DNA of 64,000 bases from Glaciecola sp964621345 (GTDB lineage: Bacteria > Pseudomonadota > Gammaproteobacteria > Enterobacterales > Alteromonadaceae): assembly GCA_964621345.1 (NCBI GenBank), contig CAZUON010000009.1, positions 27,979 to 91,978 of the forward strand, written 5' to 3'. Positions 25,768 through 33,952 of the stretch are shown piece by piece. The position numbers were made by a program, and so were the translations under genes. Below the pieces are notes generated by a model. That model was not told the origin of the DNA. It worked only from the letters and a program-made list of their open reading frames with translations, and searched no databases. How positions within the stretch are numbered: position 1 is the stretch's first letter; every line of letters begins with the position of its first letter.

Positions 25768-25857
25768 AACCATTCCTACGCCGGTACTAACCGGATCAGG
25801 TAAATAAGGGTTTTCAAATGAATCTCAGCAACGGTTAAGTTGCACCCCTTGGTAACT
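25768..25857 (-). promoter_or_regulatory. TPP riboswitch (THI element)
   Basis: On the minus strand the conserved blocks appear in order: GGGGTGC, then GCTGAGA, an ACCC segment, CCTGATCCGG, and GGCGTAGGAATG at the 3' side. These are the invariant parts of the thiamine pyrophosphate aptamer (pyrimidine- and pyrophosphate-sensor helices). It sits about 60 bases upstream of the TonB receptor ATG. With enough TPP it should turn the uptake operon off. Confidence 0.96.
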
Positions 25858-25947
25858 TGTGAAGACTGATGCTTCTTCAACGAGCGCTATGGTAACAGCG
25901 CAAGCGTCTTTGTCAATTAAGATAATCCTTTGTTTTGCATTTAATTT

Positions 25948-26358
25948 TTAAAGATTAAGTTGACGAATTTCCTCTTCAGTTTGTTTTTCTAGTGCGTCTG
26001 CGGTTTTACCATGGGGCATAGGTTGACGTGTGTCTGCATTCACTGCAACAAACACAATATCGTCAGCAAAACAGATGGTTTTTTTAGTGGCTTTGTTTCG
26101 TACTAAACAACTGACCGTAATCGAGGTTCGCCCTACCGCTTTGGTCTCTAAGCCAAATTCGACAATATCGCCTTTGGCTGCGGGTGACTCAAAACTAATT
26201 TCGCCGATATGTTTAGTCACTAAACAGTTAGTTTCAAGCTGACACGTTGCGTATATCGCAGATTCCTCATCAATCCACTCCAGCGCCCGGCCGCCGAATA
26301 ATGAATTGGCATAGTTTAAGTCTTGTGGCATTACTAAACGCCTCGATAAAAATCGCAT
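25948..26358 (-). CDS. Acyl-CoA thioesterase, hotdog fold
   Basis: A 136-residue single-domain hotdog protein of the YciA/acyl-CoA thioester hydrolase group, which releases CoA from acyl-CoAs. PQDLNYANSLFGGRALEWID carries the conserved Asn-Gly-Asp pattern of the family, and ISFESPAAKGDIVEFG is the second signature. The N-terminal MRFLSRRLVMP and short charged C-terminus are typical. Chain-length preference cannot be told. It is divergent from tmcA with a 74-base gap, and its stop lies about 90 bases from the TPP riboswitch. Confidence 0.85.
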   Translation of the reverse strand: MRFLSRRLVMPQDLNYANSLFGGRALEWIDEESAIYATCQLETNCLVTKHIGEISFESPAAKGDIVEFGLETKAVGRTSITVSCLVRNKATKKTICFADDIVFVAVNADTRQPMPHGKTADALEKQTEEEIRQLNL

Positions 26359-26432
26359 ATTTGTTCTCCTAAATGAGGCCTAACATAGTAAGATAGCGCC
26401 ACGAATTGAATTGATCATACCGTATATCTAAT

Positions 26433-28670
26433 ATGAAAAAAGGCTTATGTGTAAATGACCTTGACCAATGGTTGAAGCGCCGCAAGCAGGTGTCTGATTT
26501 TCGTCAGATATTGATACTTGAAGGTGTAGCAGCAAAGCCTCAAAACACGCCAAACAAAGAGCGGACTAAGCCCCTTAGTTCTGAGCCTAGCAAACAAGTC
26601 AGTATTGTTGAGCGTTCGGCGCTTTATAACGCATTACAAAGCATCGATGAACACTACCAAGACTGTTTATTAGTCACTCGCTTTTTAGATGATATCGAAA
26701 CGCCATTCACACATTGCATCGCTGCGCGCAGTTTAGGACACCAACAGGGTTTTGAGTATGACGCTTTAGTGCTTGATTGTATGGCAGGTTTGCATCCGAA
26801 TCAGTTATATAACGCTGCTGGTCTGGTAAAAAAATCAGGATTGTTAGTTCTGTTAGCGCCCTCGCCGTCCAAGTGGCCTAAGTATTTTGCAAGTCATACG
26901 CAAATCAAGTTTAGTCAGGGTGATAGTCACGAGCTAAGTTATTTCGCGCAGCTATTGTTGGCTTATTTTTCAGACAAATATGATATTGCTTGGTGGACTG
27001 AAGAGAAAAAGCACTTGAGCCTATGTGATCATGTGGTTTCAGCCCCTCTCATGCAAAACTCAAGCTCTCATTATAGTGAATCATTCACCTTAAGCTCAGC
27101 TCAACAAGCTATTCTCGACAAAGTTGAAGCGTCTTGGTCTTTATCTGAGCATCAGCAAGTGCAAAGCAGTTGCCATCTTATTACGGGTGCTAGAGGAAGA
27201 GGAAAAACAAGCCTATTAGCTAGAATTGCTGAACAAGGTATTGAAAGCCATGCTAAGCGGCGTTTTAGTGAGGTGATTCTATGCACCCCTAGTCCGCTTC
27301 AAAATGAACTAATACAGCATTACATGGACGAGTCTTACTCATCATCGAGTCAGCTTGTATCGATTGCACCAGACCAAGTTGAGAGAGTTACTCAAAACTC
27401 CTTATTACTTATCGATGAAGCCGCATCAATCGCACCTTGGTTACTCACCACATTATGTAATAAAGCGGCACACAGTATTCTATGTAGCACAACACAAGGC
27501 TATGAGGGCAGCGGTAAAGGCCTGTTGTATCGTTGGTTCCCAAATTTTCAGGGAAACATTGTTCATCATCAACTAATGCAGTCGTTTCGATGGCTTGAGC
27601 ATGATCCAATTGAACGTTTATTTACGGCTATTTTTGAGCCTGAATCCACTTTTTCTCCGGTCGCTCTTACTGATACAAACAATTTTCAACTATACAAAGT
27701 CGGCAAACAAGACTTTATTGATGATCCAGAATTATATGCTAGCTGTTTTGCGCTTTTACAAACGGCGCACTACCAATCCACTCCAATTGATCATATGCGC
27801 ATGTTAGATGCTAACGACCATCAGATATGGTTATACGCAAGCGGCAATGAAAAGCCACATGCAAATAGTATTGTTGGTGTTATTTGCACTATTGAAGAAG
27901 GCGGTGAGTTAATATTTGATGATGTTAAGTTACGACAGGATGTAGCAAGTGGCCGAAGACGTTTGCAAGGGCATATGACATCTCAGGCCTTAGCCTTGCA
28001 TTTAGCGTCAGAACAAGTATTAACACATCCTGTTTGCCGGGTACATCGTATTGCGGTACAACCAAGCTTGCATCGACAAGGTTTTGCCTCAGCTATGCTC
28101 AAGGCTTTAAGAGCCCAATTAAACAGTGAGTCAGGCCCTAGAGAGGTAAGCCTAAGTTCGGCCTTTGGGATCACTGATGCCTTATACGATTTTTGGGCGA
28201 GTAATGGCTTTAGCTTAGTCAAAATTGGGCAACGTAAAGATAGCAGTAGCGGTACATTAACTGGTTACTTGGTTGATACAAATTCGCCTTTATATACTAG
28301 TAACAAAGTCCTTTTTAAAGACTGTGTATATCTAGACCTTGCTTACTTACACACGTACCAAAATGCACTGCATGATCTATTACCGCCCTCAATTATTAGT
28401 CTTGAGCATAAACTGAGTACAAGCCCCGCGCTTAACAATTTTATATTAAGCAAGCTGCATTCATTTATGACAGATGAGCTTTCTTACACAATGCTAAAAT
28501 CTGTGCTACACCATCTGTCAACAAGCCAAACTCTGCATCCGGTTATATCCAATACCGAAGGGCAACTTGAAATTACGACTGCGCTTCAAGCATTGCATAC
28601 TAAACATTTATCAAAGTCAGAAAAGTTAGAATATGTTTCTAAACTAAAAAACGCAATTATGCTTGTGTAG
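26433..28670 (+). CDS. tmcA: tRNA(Met) cytidine acetyltransferase
   Basis: Makes N4-acetylcytidine at the wobble position of elongator tRNA-Met, using acetyl-CoA and ATP hydrolysis. It has 745 residues. The N-terminal domain (1-210) is followed by a helicase-like ATPase with Walker A GARGRGKT (252-259) and LLIDEAASI as Walker B, then a GNAT domain with VHRIAVQPSLHRQGFASAML, and a C-terminal tRNA-binding tail. Domain order and length match E. coli TmcA (671), with a somewhat longer chain here. It is transcribed alone and ends before a hairpin shared with the convergent TPR gene. Confidence 0.95.
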   Translation: MKKGLCVNDLDQWLKRRKQVSDFRQILILEGVAAKPQNTPNKERTKPLSSEPSKQVSIVERSALYNALQSIDEHYQDCLLVTRFLDDIETPFTHCIAARSLGHQQGFEYDALVLDCMAGLHPNQLYNAAGLVKKSGLLVLLAPSPSKWPKYFASHTQIKFSQGDSHELSYFAQLLLAYFSDKYDIAWWTEEKKHLSLCDHVVSAPLMQNSSSHYSESFTLSSAQQAILDKVEASWSLSEHQQVQSSCHLITGARGRGKTSLLARIAEQGIESHAKRRFSEVILCTPSPLQNELIQHYMDESYSSSSQLVSIAPDQVERVTQNSLLLIDEAASIAPWLLTTLCNKAAHSILCSTTQGYEGSGKGLLYRWFPNFQGNIVHHQLMQSFRWLEHDPIERLFTAIFEPESTFSPVALTDTNNFQLYKVGKQDFIDDPELYASCFALLQTAHYQSTPIDHMRMLDANDHQIWLYASGNEKPHANSIVGVICTIEEGGELIFDDVKLRQDVASGRRRLQGHMTSQALALHLASEQVLTHPVCRVHRIAVQPSLHRQGFASAMLKALRAQLNSESGPREVSLSSAFGITDALYDFWASNGFSLVKIGQRKDSSSGTLTGYLVDTNSPLYTSNKVLFKDCVYLDLAYLHTYQNALHDLLPPSIISLEHKLSTSPALNNFILSKLHSFMTDELSYTMLKSVLHHLSTSQTLHPVISNTEGQLEITTALQALHTKHLSKSEKLEYVSKLKNAIMLV

Positions 28671-28750
28671 ACGTGGCTTGATGTAAACGAGTGTTTAAGC
28701 GCTAAGTGCAAAGTTAAAGTTATAGTTAAAGTTTATAAATAAGGTACCAA

Positions 28751-28783
28751 AAAATAAAAAACCCGCTATAGAGCGGGTCTTTC
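28751..28783. terminator. Terminator between tmcA and the TonB2 operon
   Basis: A perfect 7-bp stem ACCCGCT / AGCGGGT with loop ATAG lies next to an A-rich tract on its left. In the minus direction this gives a long T-run, so it should end the TonB2 operon strongly. In the plus direction it is followed only by CTTTC. Confidence 0.85.
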
Positions 28784-28799
28784 AACATAAGCATCGATA

Positions 28800-30074
28800 T
28801 TATAAACGAATGCCTCTATTCTTAGCTTTTTCTTGAATATAAGGTATCCAAGCAGTTGCATTTCTGCGCATTGAAGGGTCTTTCTGTGCCATCTCCGCAT
28901 GCTCGTAAGCTTTACGGAAATTTCCAGCATAGAAATTTGCTTCCATTAGTGAGAAATGTACTTTAGCCACTTCGTCGATGTTACCCGCCAGAGCGGCATT
29001 AAGCGCCGAAATCGCCCCTTTATAATCCTCTGCAGTCAACAATAAAGCGCCTTGCTTGCGGAAATATTCAGGGTCATTACTCATTTGCCCAGCTTGTGCA
29101 TAAAACTTAGCAGCACTCTTATGTTCTCTCGCTTGATGTAGCGTATTAGCGAGGTTTGCAATCGAGTTTGCATCGTCTTCAATCTCTCCAGCTTTCATAT
29201 ATTTCTCATGAAGCTGTGCAGATTTATACGGAATATCGTTTGACGCATACAACTGAACGAGTGCTTTATACTCAGATTTTTTACTTAAAAAACCTTGTTT
29301 ATAAGCAAGCGCAAAGGTAGATAGTGCCTTCTCGTAATTCTCAACTAACATGTAAAAGAATCCGAGTTGAGTCCACCAGTTCTTTTCCTCTGGAAACAGC
29401 TCAACTAATGTTTCAACCGTTTCAACTGCTGCTGGGTAATTTTTTGTTTCGTGAAACGCATTTACCTTTAACGCATAAGGGTTTTTGTCTGGCTCGTCAG
29501 CTAAAGCGATCGCTTTATCTGCAGCGACAACCACTTTATCGAACTCTTTAAGCTCAGTATAACCTTTCGCAATTTTAGTGTAGGTCGAAGCATCTTCTTT
29601 ACAAGTAAACGCCATCCACTTGTTGTACCACTGCACTGCGTTGCCATACTTTTCTTCTTGGAGTGATAAGTCACCGTTTAAGCGCATCAAATCTGCTTGG
29701 TCTCTGTCGTTCAGAACTTCGCGATTTGCTGCCCTTTCTAGGAGAACTAAAGACTCTGCCGCATTATCTCCGTCCATTGATACCAAGATTTGCCCAAGAA
29801 AGCGCTCTACAGAGGCTTTATCAAACTCTTCTTTTGGCTCGATGTCACGCAGCAATACAACTGCATCATTCAAACGTTCTTCGTTGTACGCCTCAAAAGC
29901 GGTTTGTAACTTTTTACCCGTACGTTCACCTAGCAACTGAGTCTTCGGTTGTGAATAGCCAGGGCATACAATAGGCGCTTCTTGCTGTGCCATAACAACA
30001 GAAGACGCGCTACCCATAACTAAAAGTGAACATAAGGCGACAGATTTTTTAAATTGATTATTTAATGCTTTCAT
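28800..30074 (-). CDS. TPR-repeat protein of the TonB2 operon
   Basis: A 424-residue exported protein. A signal peptide ends at VVMAQQ, and the rest is a string of tetratricopeptide repeats (for example AVQWYNKWMAF, ALSTFALAYKQGF and AISALNAALAGN). It is the last gene of the TonB2 operon, two bases after tonB. A TPR protein in this position is typical of Vibrio, Shewanella and Alteromonas TonB2 loci, where it is thought to support the TonB complex in the periplasm. Its binding partners are not known. Ends just before a strong terminator. Confidence 0.88.
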   Translation of the reverse strand: MKALNNQFKKSVALCSLLVMGSASSVVMAQQEAPIVCPGYSQPKTQLLGERTGKKLQTAFEAYNEERLNDAVVLLRDIEPKEEFDKASVERFLGQILVSMDGDNAAESLVLLERAANREVLNDRDQADLMRLNGDLSLQEEKYGNAVQWYNKWMAFTCKEDASTYTKIAKGYTELKEFDKVVVAADKAIALADEPDKNPYALKVNAFHETKNYPAAVETVETLVELFPEEKNWWTQLGFFYMLVENYEKALSTFALAYKQGFLSKKSEYKALVQLYASNDIPYKSAQLHEKYMKAGEIEDDANSIANLANTLHQAREHKSAAKFYAQAGQMSNDPEYFRKQGALLLTAEDYKGAISALNAALAGNIDEVAKVHFSLMEANFYAGNFRKAYEHAEMAQKDPSMRRNATAWIPYIQEKAKNRGIRL

Positions 30075-30076
30075 AA

Positions 30077-30691
30077 TTAATTTCCTGCCAAAGTGAAGTC
30101 TAACCTAACTTGCAAGCCAGGTTGCATTTGAGCAACGCCATCAACTACTTTAGGGCGATATTTCCACTTACGTAGTGCTCTTTTTGCTTCACGGTCAAAG
30201 ACACGCTTTGGATCAGCATCAAGTACCTCTACGTCAGTTACTCCGCCTAAGGTGTCAATGGTGAAAGACAATAATACCCATCCTTCTTTACCATCTCGGG
30301 CTGCATCAGGCGGATACTTAGGGTCAATTCGAACGATAGGTGTAGCATCACCGTCTCGCATCATATCACCAATACCACCTATGCTAACGCCAACACCGCC
30401 GGTATCCACACTAGGGATACTCAAACTAAACCCATCGGTGTTTGCTTCCGCAGCGTCTGGCTCAACCATTTCAACCTTAGGGGGTTCCTGAGGCGGAGGT
30501 GGTGGAGGTGGCGGCGTACGAACTCGCGTATTAGCCTCGTCATCAGGTTCGTTCATCACGATATCGATGACAGGAGGGGGTGGCGGCTTCTCGCCTGGCT
30601 CACCGGTATTTTCAACGAGCTTCGCCATTATTACAAACAAGGTAAAGGCTACGCCCGCTCCCAATAATATTGATAAAACAAATCTAACCAT
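30077..30691 (-). CDS. tonB2: TonB energy-transducing protein (TonB2 type)
   Basis: A 204-residue protein that carries inner-membrane proton-motive energy to outer-membrane receptors. It has an N-terminal membrane anchor (about 5-25), a proline-rich span with PPPPPPPPQEPP, and the C-terminal TonB domain (PDAARDGKEGWVLLSFTID, then ALRKWKYRPKVVDG) that grips the TonB box. The short proline-rich region is typical of TonB2. It starts one base after exbD and is followed two bases later by the TPR gene. The three TonB-dependent receptors in the window are natural clients. Confidence 0.95.
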   Translation of the reverse strand: MVRFVLSILLGAGVAFTLFVIMAKLVENTGEPGEKPPPPPVIDIVMNEPDDEANTRVRTPPPPPPPPQEPPKVEMVEPDAAEANTDGFSLSIPSVDTGGVGVSIGGIGDMMRDGDATPIVRIDPKYPPDAARDGKEGWVLLSFTIDTLGGVTDVEVLDADPKRVFDREAKRALRKWKYRPKVVDGVAQMQPGLQVRLDFTLAGN

Positions 30692-30692
30692 A

Positions 30693-31094
30693 TTATTCGC
30701 CTCTCACTGCTACAGCAACACGTTCTATTCCGGCAGCCTTCACTTGGTCCATTACATCAATTACGATGCCATGTTTAGACTTTGAATCTGCTTGAATAAA
30801 TACTACGTCAGTCGGTTGTTCTAGCAATAGTTTCTCAAGGTTAGCACGTACAGCGTCAGCAGAAATTTCTCTGCGGTCAATCCATACATCACCGTCTTCA
30901 GTTATCGCAATAAAAATGTTGGCATTTTTATATTGAACTGCTGTTTCACCGTCTGGCTTGTTTACTTCTATACCAGCTTGTTTAACAAACACGGTTGTTA
31001 CGATAAAAAATATCAGCATGATAAACACGATATCGAGCATCGGTGTCATATCAATCTGTGCATCTTCATCCGGCTCTCTTACTTTACGTCCCAT
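30693..31094 (-). CDS. exbD2: ExbD biopolymer transport protein
   Basis: A 133-residue ExbD/TolR protein. It has a short cytoplasmic N-terminus, one membrane helix starting DMTPMLDIVFIMLIFFIV, whose Asp is the proton-path residue, and a periplasmic ferredoxin-like domain ending GIERVAVAVRGE. It forms the energised motor with ExbB that drives TonB. It starts 12 bases after exbB and one base before tonB in the six-gene operon. Confidence 0.95.
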   Translation of the reverse strand: MGRKVREPDEDAQIDMTPMLDIVFIMLIFFIVTTVFVKQAGIEVNKPDGETAVQYKNANIFIAITEDGDVWIDRREISADAVRANLEKLLLEQPTDVVFIQADSKSKHGIVIDVMDQVKAAGIERVAVAVRGE

Positions 31095-31106
31095 AACAAC
31101 CTCGTA

Positions 31107-31631
31107 TTAATGATGTGGCAAGCTATCTATCAGCTTTTCTTTCAGCATTTTCGCTTTCGCTTCAATACGTGAACTAAAGAATAAGCCTGATAATGCAGCG
31201 ACCATTCCAGCCATAGTTGGAATCGTTGCCATTGAGATGCCCGCAGCCATCACGCGTGGGTTACCTGTACCTTGTGTTTGCATTGTTTCAAACACTCCGA
31301 TCATGCCGGTAACCGTTCCTAGTAATCCAATTAGAGGACACATTGCCACTAAAGTTCGAATAATTAACAAGCGAGCCTGTAAACCATCCGATGCTTGAGA
31401 AATCCATGCGTCACGAATTCGATGCGCATACCAAGAGGTAGTATCTTCTCGTGCTTCCCAATCAGAAATGATTTTATTTCTGATTCCAGGAAACACGGAA
31501 GTTAAGTACCAATAACGCTCAATCATTAGAGTCCACATTAGAAAGAGCGCAGCGGCAACAAAATACAACACGTTACCGCCAGTTGCGATGAATTCCCTGA
31601 CAGATTCCCATAATCCAATCAGGAATAACAT
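31107..31631 (-). CDS. exbB2: ExbB-type proton channel protein
   Basis: A 174-residue MotA/TolQ/ExbB channel subunit. Helix 1 is near residues 18-36. The conserved pore segment reads RTLVAMCPLIGLLGTVTGMI, followed by GISMATIPTMAGMVAALSGL. The real start is taken as ATG 31631, one base after the upstream stop. A longer open frame to 31688 would overlap the TtpC-like gene. With ExbD it couples proton flow to TonB movement. The short length and operon position are those of ExbB2 of the TonB2 systems. Confidence 0.93.
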   Translation of the reverse strand: MLFLIGLWESVREFIATGGNVLYFVAAALFLMWTLMIERYWYLTSVFPGIRNKIISDWEAREDTTSWYAHRIRDAWISQASDGLQARLLIIRTLVAMCPLIGLLGTVTGMIGVFETMQTQGTGNPRVMAAGISMATIPTMAGMVAALSGLFFSSRIEAKAKMLKEKLIDSLPHH

Positions 31632-31632
31632 A

Positions 31633-32991
31633 TTACGCTTTCTCCGATTCTGCGTGCTGGGCAATGATACCGGCTGTTTGCTCGTCAAGAATGTGAACGA
31701 TTGACTTCGCGCGGCCTGCTACAACGCTGTGCATTAAGATAAGTGGTAATGCTGCAATAATACCTTGAGCAGTAGTTACCAATGCCATTGAGATTGAACC
31801 CGCCATAATACGTGGGTCACCTGTACCGAACAAAGTGATTTGTTGGAAGGTTGCAATCATACCAAGAACGGTACCAAGTAGACCTAATAGAGGTGCAATG
31901 GCAGCGAATATTTTGATGATGTTAATTCCAGCTTCTACACGTGGTAGCTCTTTTAGGATAGCTTCATCAAGTTTTAATTCTAGGCTCTCAGAATCAACAG
32001 ATTTATTTGCTTGATACACCGTAAGAATACGACCTAATGGGTTTTTGTTTGAAGGATTGTCGATGTTGTTCAACTGTGACTTCATTTTGCCTGCAACCGC
32101 AGTCAACGACACAATTTTATACAAACCAATTAGCAAGCCAATCGCAAGCATAAAGGTAATGATATAACCAACAATACCACCTGCGTGATAACGCTCCATC
32201 ATGGTTGCTTTTTGCTTGAACAATTCAAGGATTGCGCCACGTGAAGGGTCAACAAAAGTTGCTGTAAAGCCGCTTGTTGCACCTAACAAATCTTGTGCAG
32301 TAGCAACTTGGAAACCTTCTGGCTGACGACCTAAAGGCTGAACTTTGCCATCTTCGTCGTTAAACGTAAGGTAACCAGCATCGCCTACAAGGTTAAAAGT
32401 ACCAATACGTACTACTTCTTGTGTGCTTGAACCGCCGTCTAGGTCAACAACTTCAGTGCTGAAGCGAGATACTTTACCCGACTCAGTCATTTCAGTTTGT
32501 AGTGCTAACCATAACTCTTCTAACTCAGTAATGTTCGGAAGGCCTTTAGAGTCTTGCGCCATTTCAGCTAGGAAAGTATCACGGCCTGGGAACTCGGCAC
32601 TTACGATTGATGTTGAAATTACACCGTATGCATCAGCAGAAGCTTGACGAACAACACCAAACATCTCACCTAAGGTACCTGATGCTTGTTCTAATTCGAT
32701 GTCTTTGTCGACAATCGTTTGCTCATTTGTTGCAAACTGCGCCGTTAAACGATCACCGCGGTCTTCTTCAGCTTTTAAGTTAGCTTGTGCTTTACGCAAC
32801 AATGCTTGTTTGTCAGCACGCTCGTCTAAAAACTCGCGTTCACGCGCTTCGTTTAAACGTTTTTCAGAAACGCGATCGTTTTTAACTTGATTTAAAAGGT
32901 CGTCAAGCGTTGTTGGCGCTTGCGCATTTGCAAAACCTGCTACCAAAGCAATGGAAGCGGTTGCGACAAGTGTCTTTATTGTTGTTTTCAT
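31633..32991 (-). CDS. ttpC: TtpC-like MotA/TolQ/ExbB family protein
   Basis: A 452-residue protein: a signal peptide (ends GFANAQ), a charged coiled coil (about 25-110), a periplasmic domain, then a membrane domain with GIVGYIITFMLAIGLLIGLY and the channel motif APLLGLLGTVLGMIATFQQI near residues 375-395. In Vibrio the equivalent TtpC is an extra component required by the TonB2 system, thought to span the periplasm and help the motor reach the outer membrane. Gene order (DUF3450, this gene, exbB, exbD, tonB, TPR) matches that locus. Confidence 0.92.
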   Translation of the reverse strand: MKTTIKTLVATASIALVAGFANAQAPTTLDDLLNQVKNDRVSEKRLNEAREREFLDERADKQALLRKAQANLKAEEDRGDRLTAQFATNEQTIVDKDIELEQASGTLGEMFGVVRQASADAYGVISTSIVSAEFPGRDTFLAEMAQDSKGLPNITELEELWLALQTEMTESGKVSRFSTEVVDLDGGSSTQEVVRIGTFNLVGDAGYLTFNDEDGKVQPLGRQPEGFQVATAQDLLGATSGFTATFVDPSRGAILELFKQKATMMERYHAGGIVGYIITFMLAIGLLIGLYKIVSLTAVAGKMKSQLNNIDNPSNKNPLGRILTVYQANKSVDSESLELKLDEAILKELPRVEAGINIIKIFAAIAPLLGLLGTVLGMIATFQQITLFGTGDPRIMAGSISMALVTTAQGIIAALPLILMHSVVAGRAKSIVHILDEQTAGIIAQHAESEKA

Positions 32992-32997
32992 TAACCC

Positions 32998-33771
32998 TTA
33001 CTCCGCTGCTTTGATTGGTAATTTGATAAGATCATCTGGTACTAAGCCTTGTGCCATGCGCACAGCAGTAATAACCGAATCTAAATACTCACCACCTAGT
33101 GGCTGCCACGTGCGTGCATCGTTATCCCATGCATATGCAGCAGACTGATCCAAGGTCAACGCCATTAACGCGGTACGGCCAAGGTTAAAGAAATCTACAG
33201 CAACCTCTTGTCCACCTACACTGATAGTACCGTCGTAAGACTGAATAGTACGACCGTATTGGTTCTCAATAGAATAAGCGTCTAGTACTAAGCGGAATTG
33301 CTCAGACACGGTTACATCAGAACGCGTCATTAGTGTGCGTAGTCTGTCAACACGAGCCATACGCTCGTCTAGGTTGATTGGTACGTCAAGTTGGATGAAC
33401 TGCTCTAGGCTGTCGATCATTTTATACATCAACGGTACGATTTTTTGTTTCGTGTCTTCGATAGAGTCGATTTGACGCTGTAATGAGTCAATTGCACGCT
33501 GCTGATCAGCTACAAGACCGGCAAGATAATCGTTATAAATCTTCAAGTTTTCAGTCTGGTCTACAACGCCGCGATACTCTACGAGCAACTCCTGAGACTG
33601 TTCAAATAAACCGTTAATTTTTTCTTGTGACTTTGCAGCAGCAACTTGGATTTTACGTTCTTCATTCTGTAAATCTTCAAGGGGGCCTGCGAATGCAATG
33701 CTGCTTGCTGACAACGCTAACGCGCCGACGACACAAGAAGCAATTTGAGTTCTCTTGCTCATTTTGGACAT
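32998..33771 (-). CDS. DUF3450 periplasmic coiled-coil protein
   Basis: A 257-residue exported protein. A signal peptide ends SSIAFAG, a long coiled coil covers about residues 30-115, and a C-terminal globular part has LGRTALMALTLDQSAAYAWD. It belongs to DUF3450, a family regularly found as the first gene of TonB2-type operons in Vibrio, Shewanella and Alteromonas relatives. Its precise role is not established. It may brace the TtpC-like protein. It starts the operon, with a 180-base upstream gap holding the promoter, in which no clear Fur box was seen. Confidence 0.9.
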   Translation of the reverse strand: MSKMSKRTQIASCVVGALALSASSIAFAGPLEDLQNEERKIQVAAAKSQEKINGLFEQSQELLVEYRGVVDQTENLKIYNDYLAGLVADQQRAIDSLQRQIDSIEDTKQKIVPLMYKMIDSLEQFIQLDVPINLDERMARVDRLRTLMTRSDVTVSEQFRLVLDAYSIENQYGRTIQSYDGTISVGGQEVAVDFFNLGRTALMALTLDQSAAYAWDNDARTWQPLGGEYLDSVITAVRMAQGLVPDDLIKLPIKAAE

Positions 33772-33952
33772 ATTCCCAACCGTTTTTTAGTCTATTAAAA
33801 TGCTATTAATGACATTTTGTCATTACACTTATTGTTGTTCAAAGTTTTACCGCCGGGCGCGTATAGGCGCATACGGGGTAATACACAAATAGTCACAGGA
33901 TGTAACAGAAATGTCAAGAAATGAGAGTTGAAGCGATGGAAAAACTTGGATA

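Noticed and set aside
25708..25773. Extended N-terminus of the thiamine receptor
   Set aside because: The extension runs through the RBS hairpin into the TPP aptamer; ATG 25707 has a signal peptide and a binding site directly after it.
31632..31688. Longer ExbB start overlapping the TtpC-like gene
   Set aside because: The added 19 residues are basic and unlike ExbB; ATG 31631 directly follows the upstream stop.
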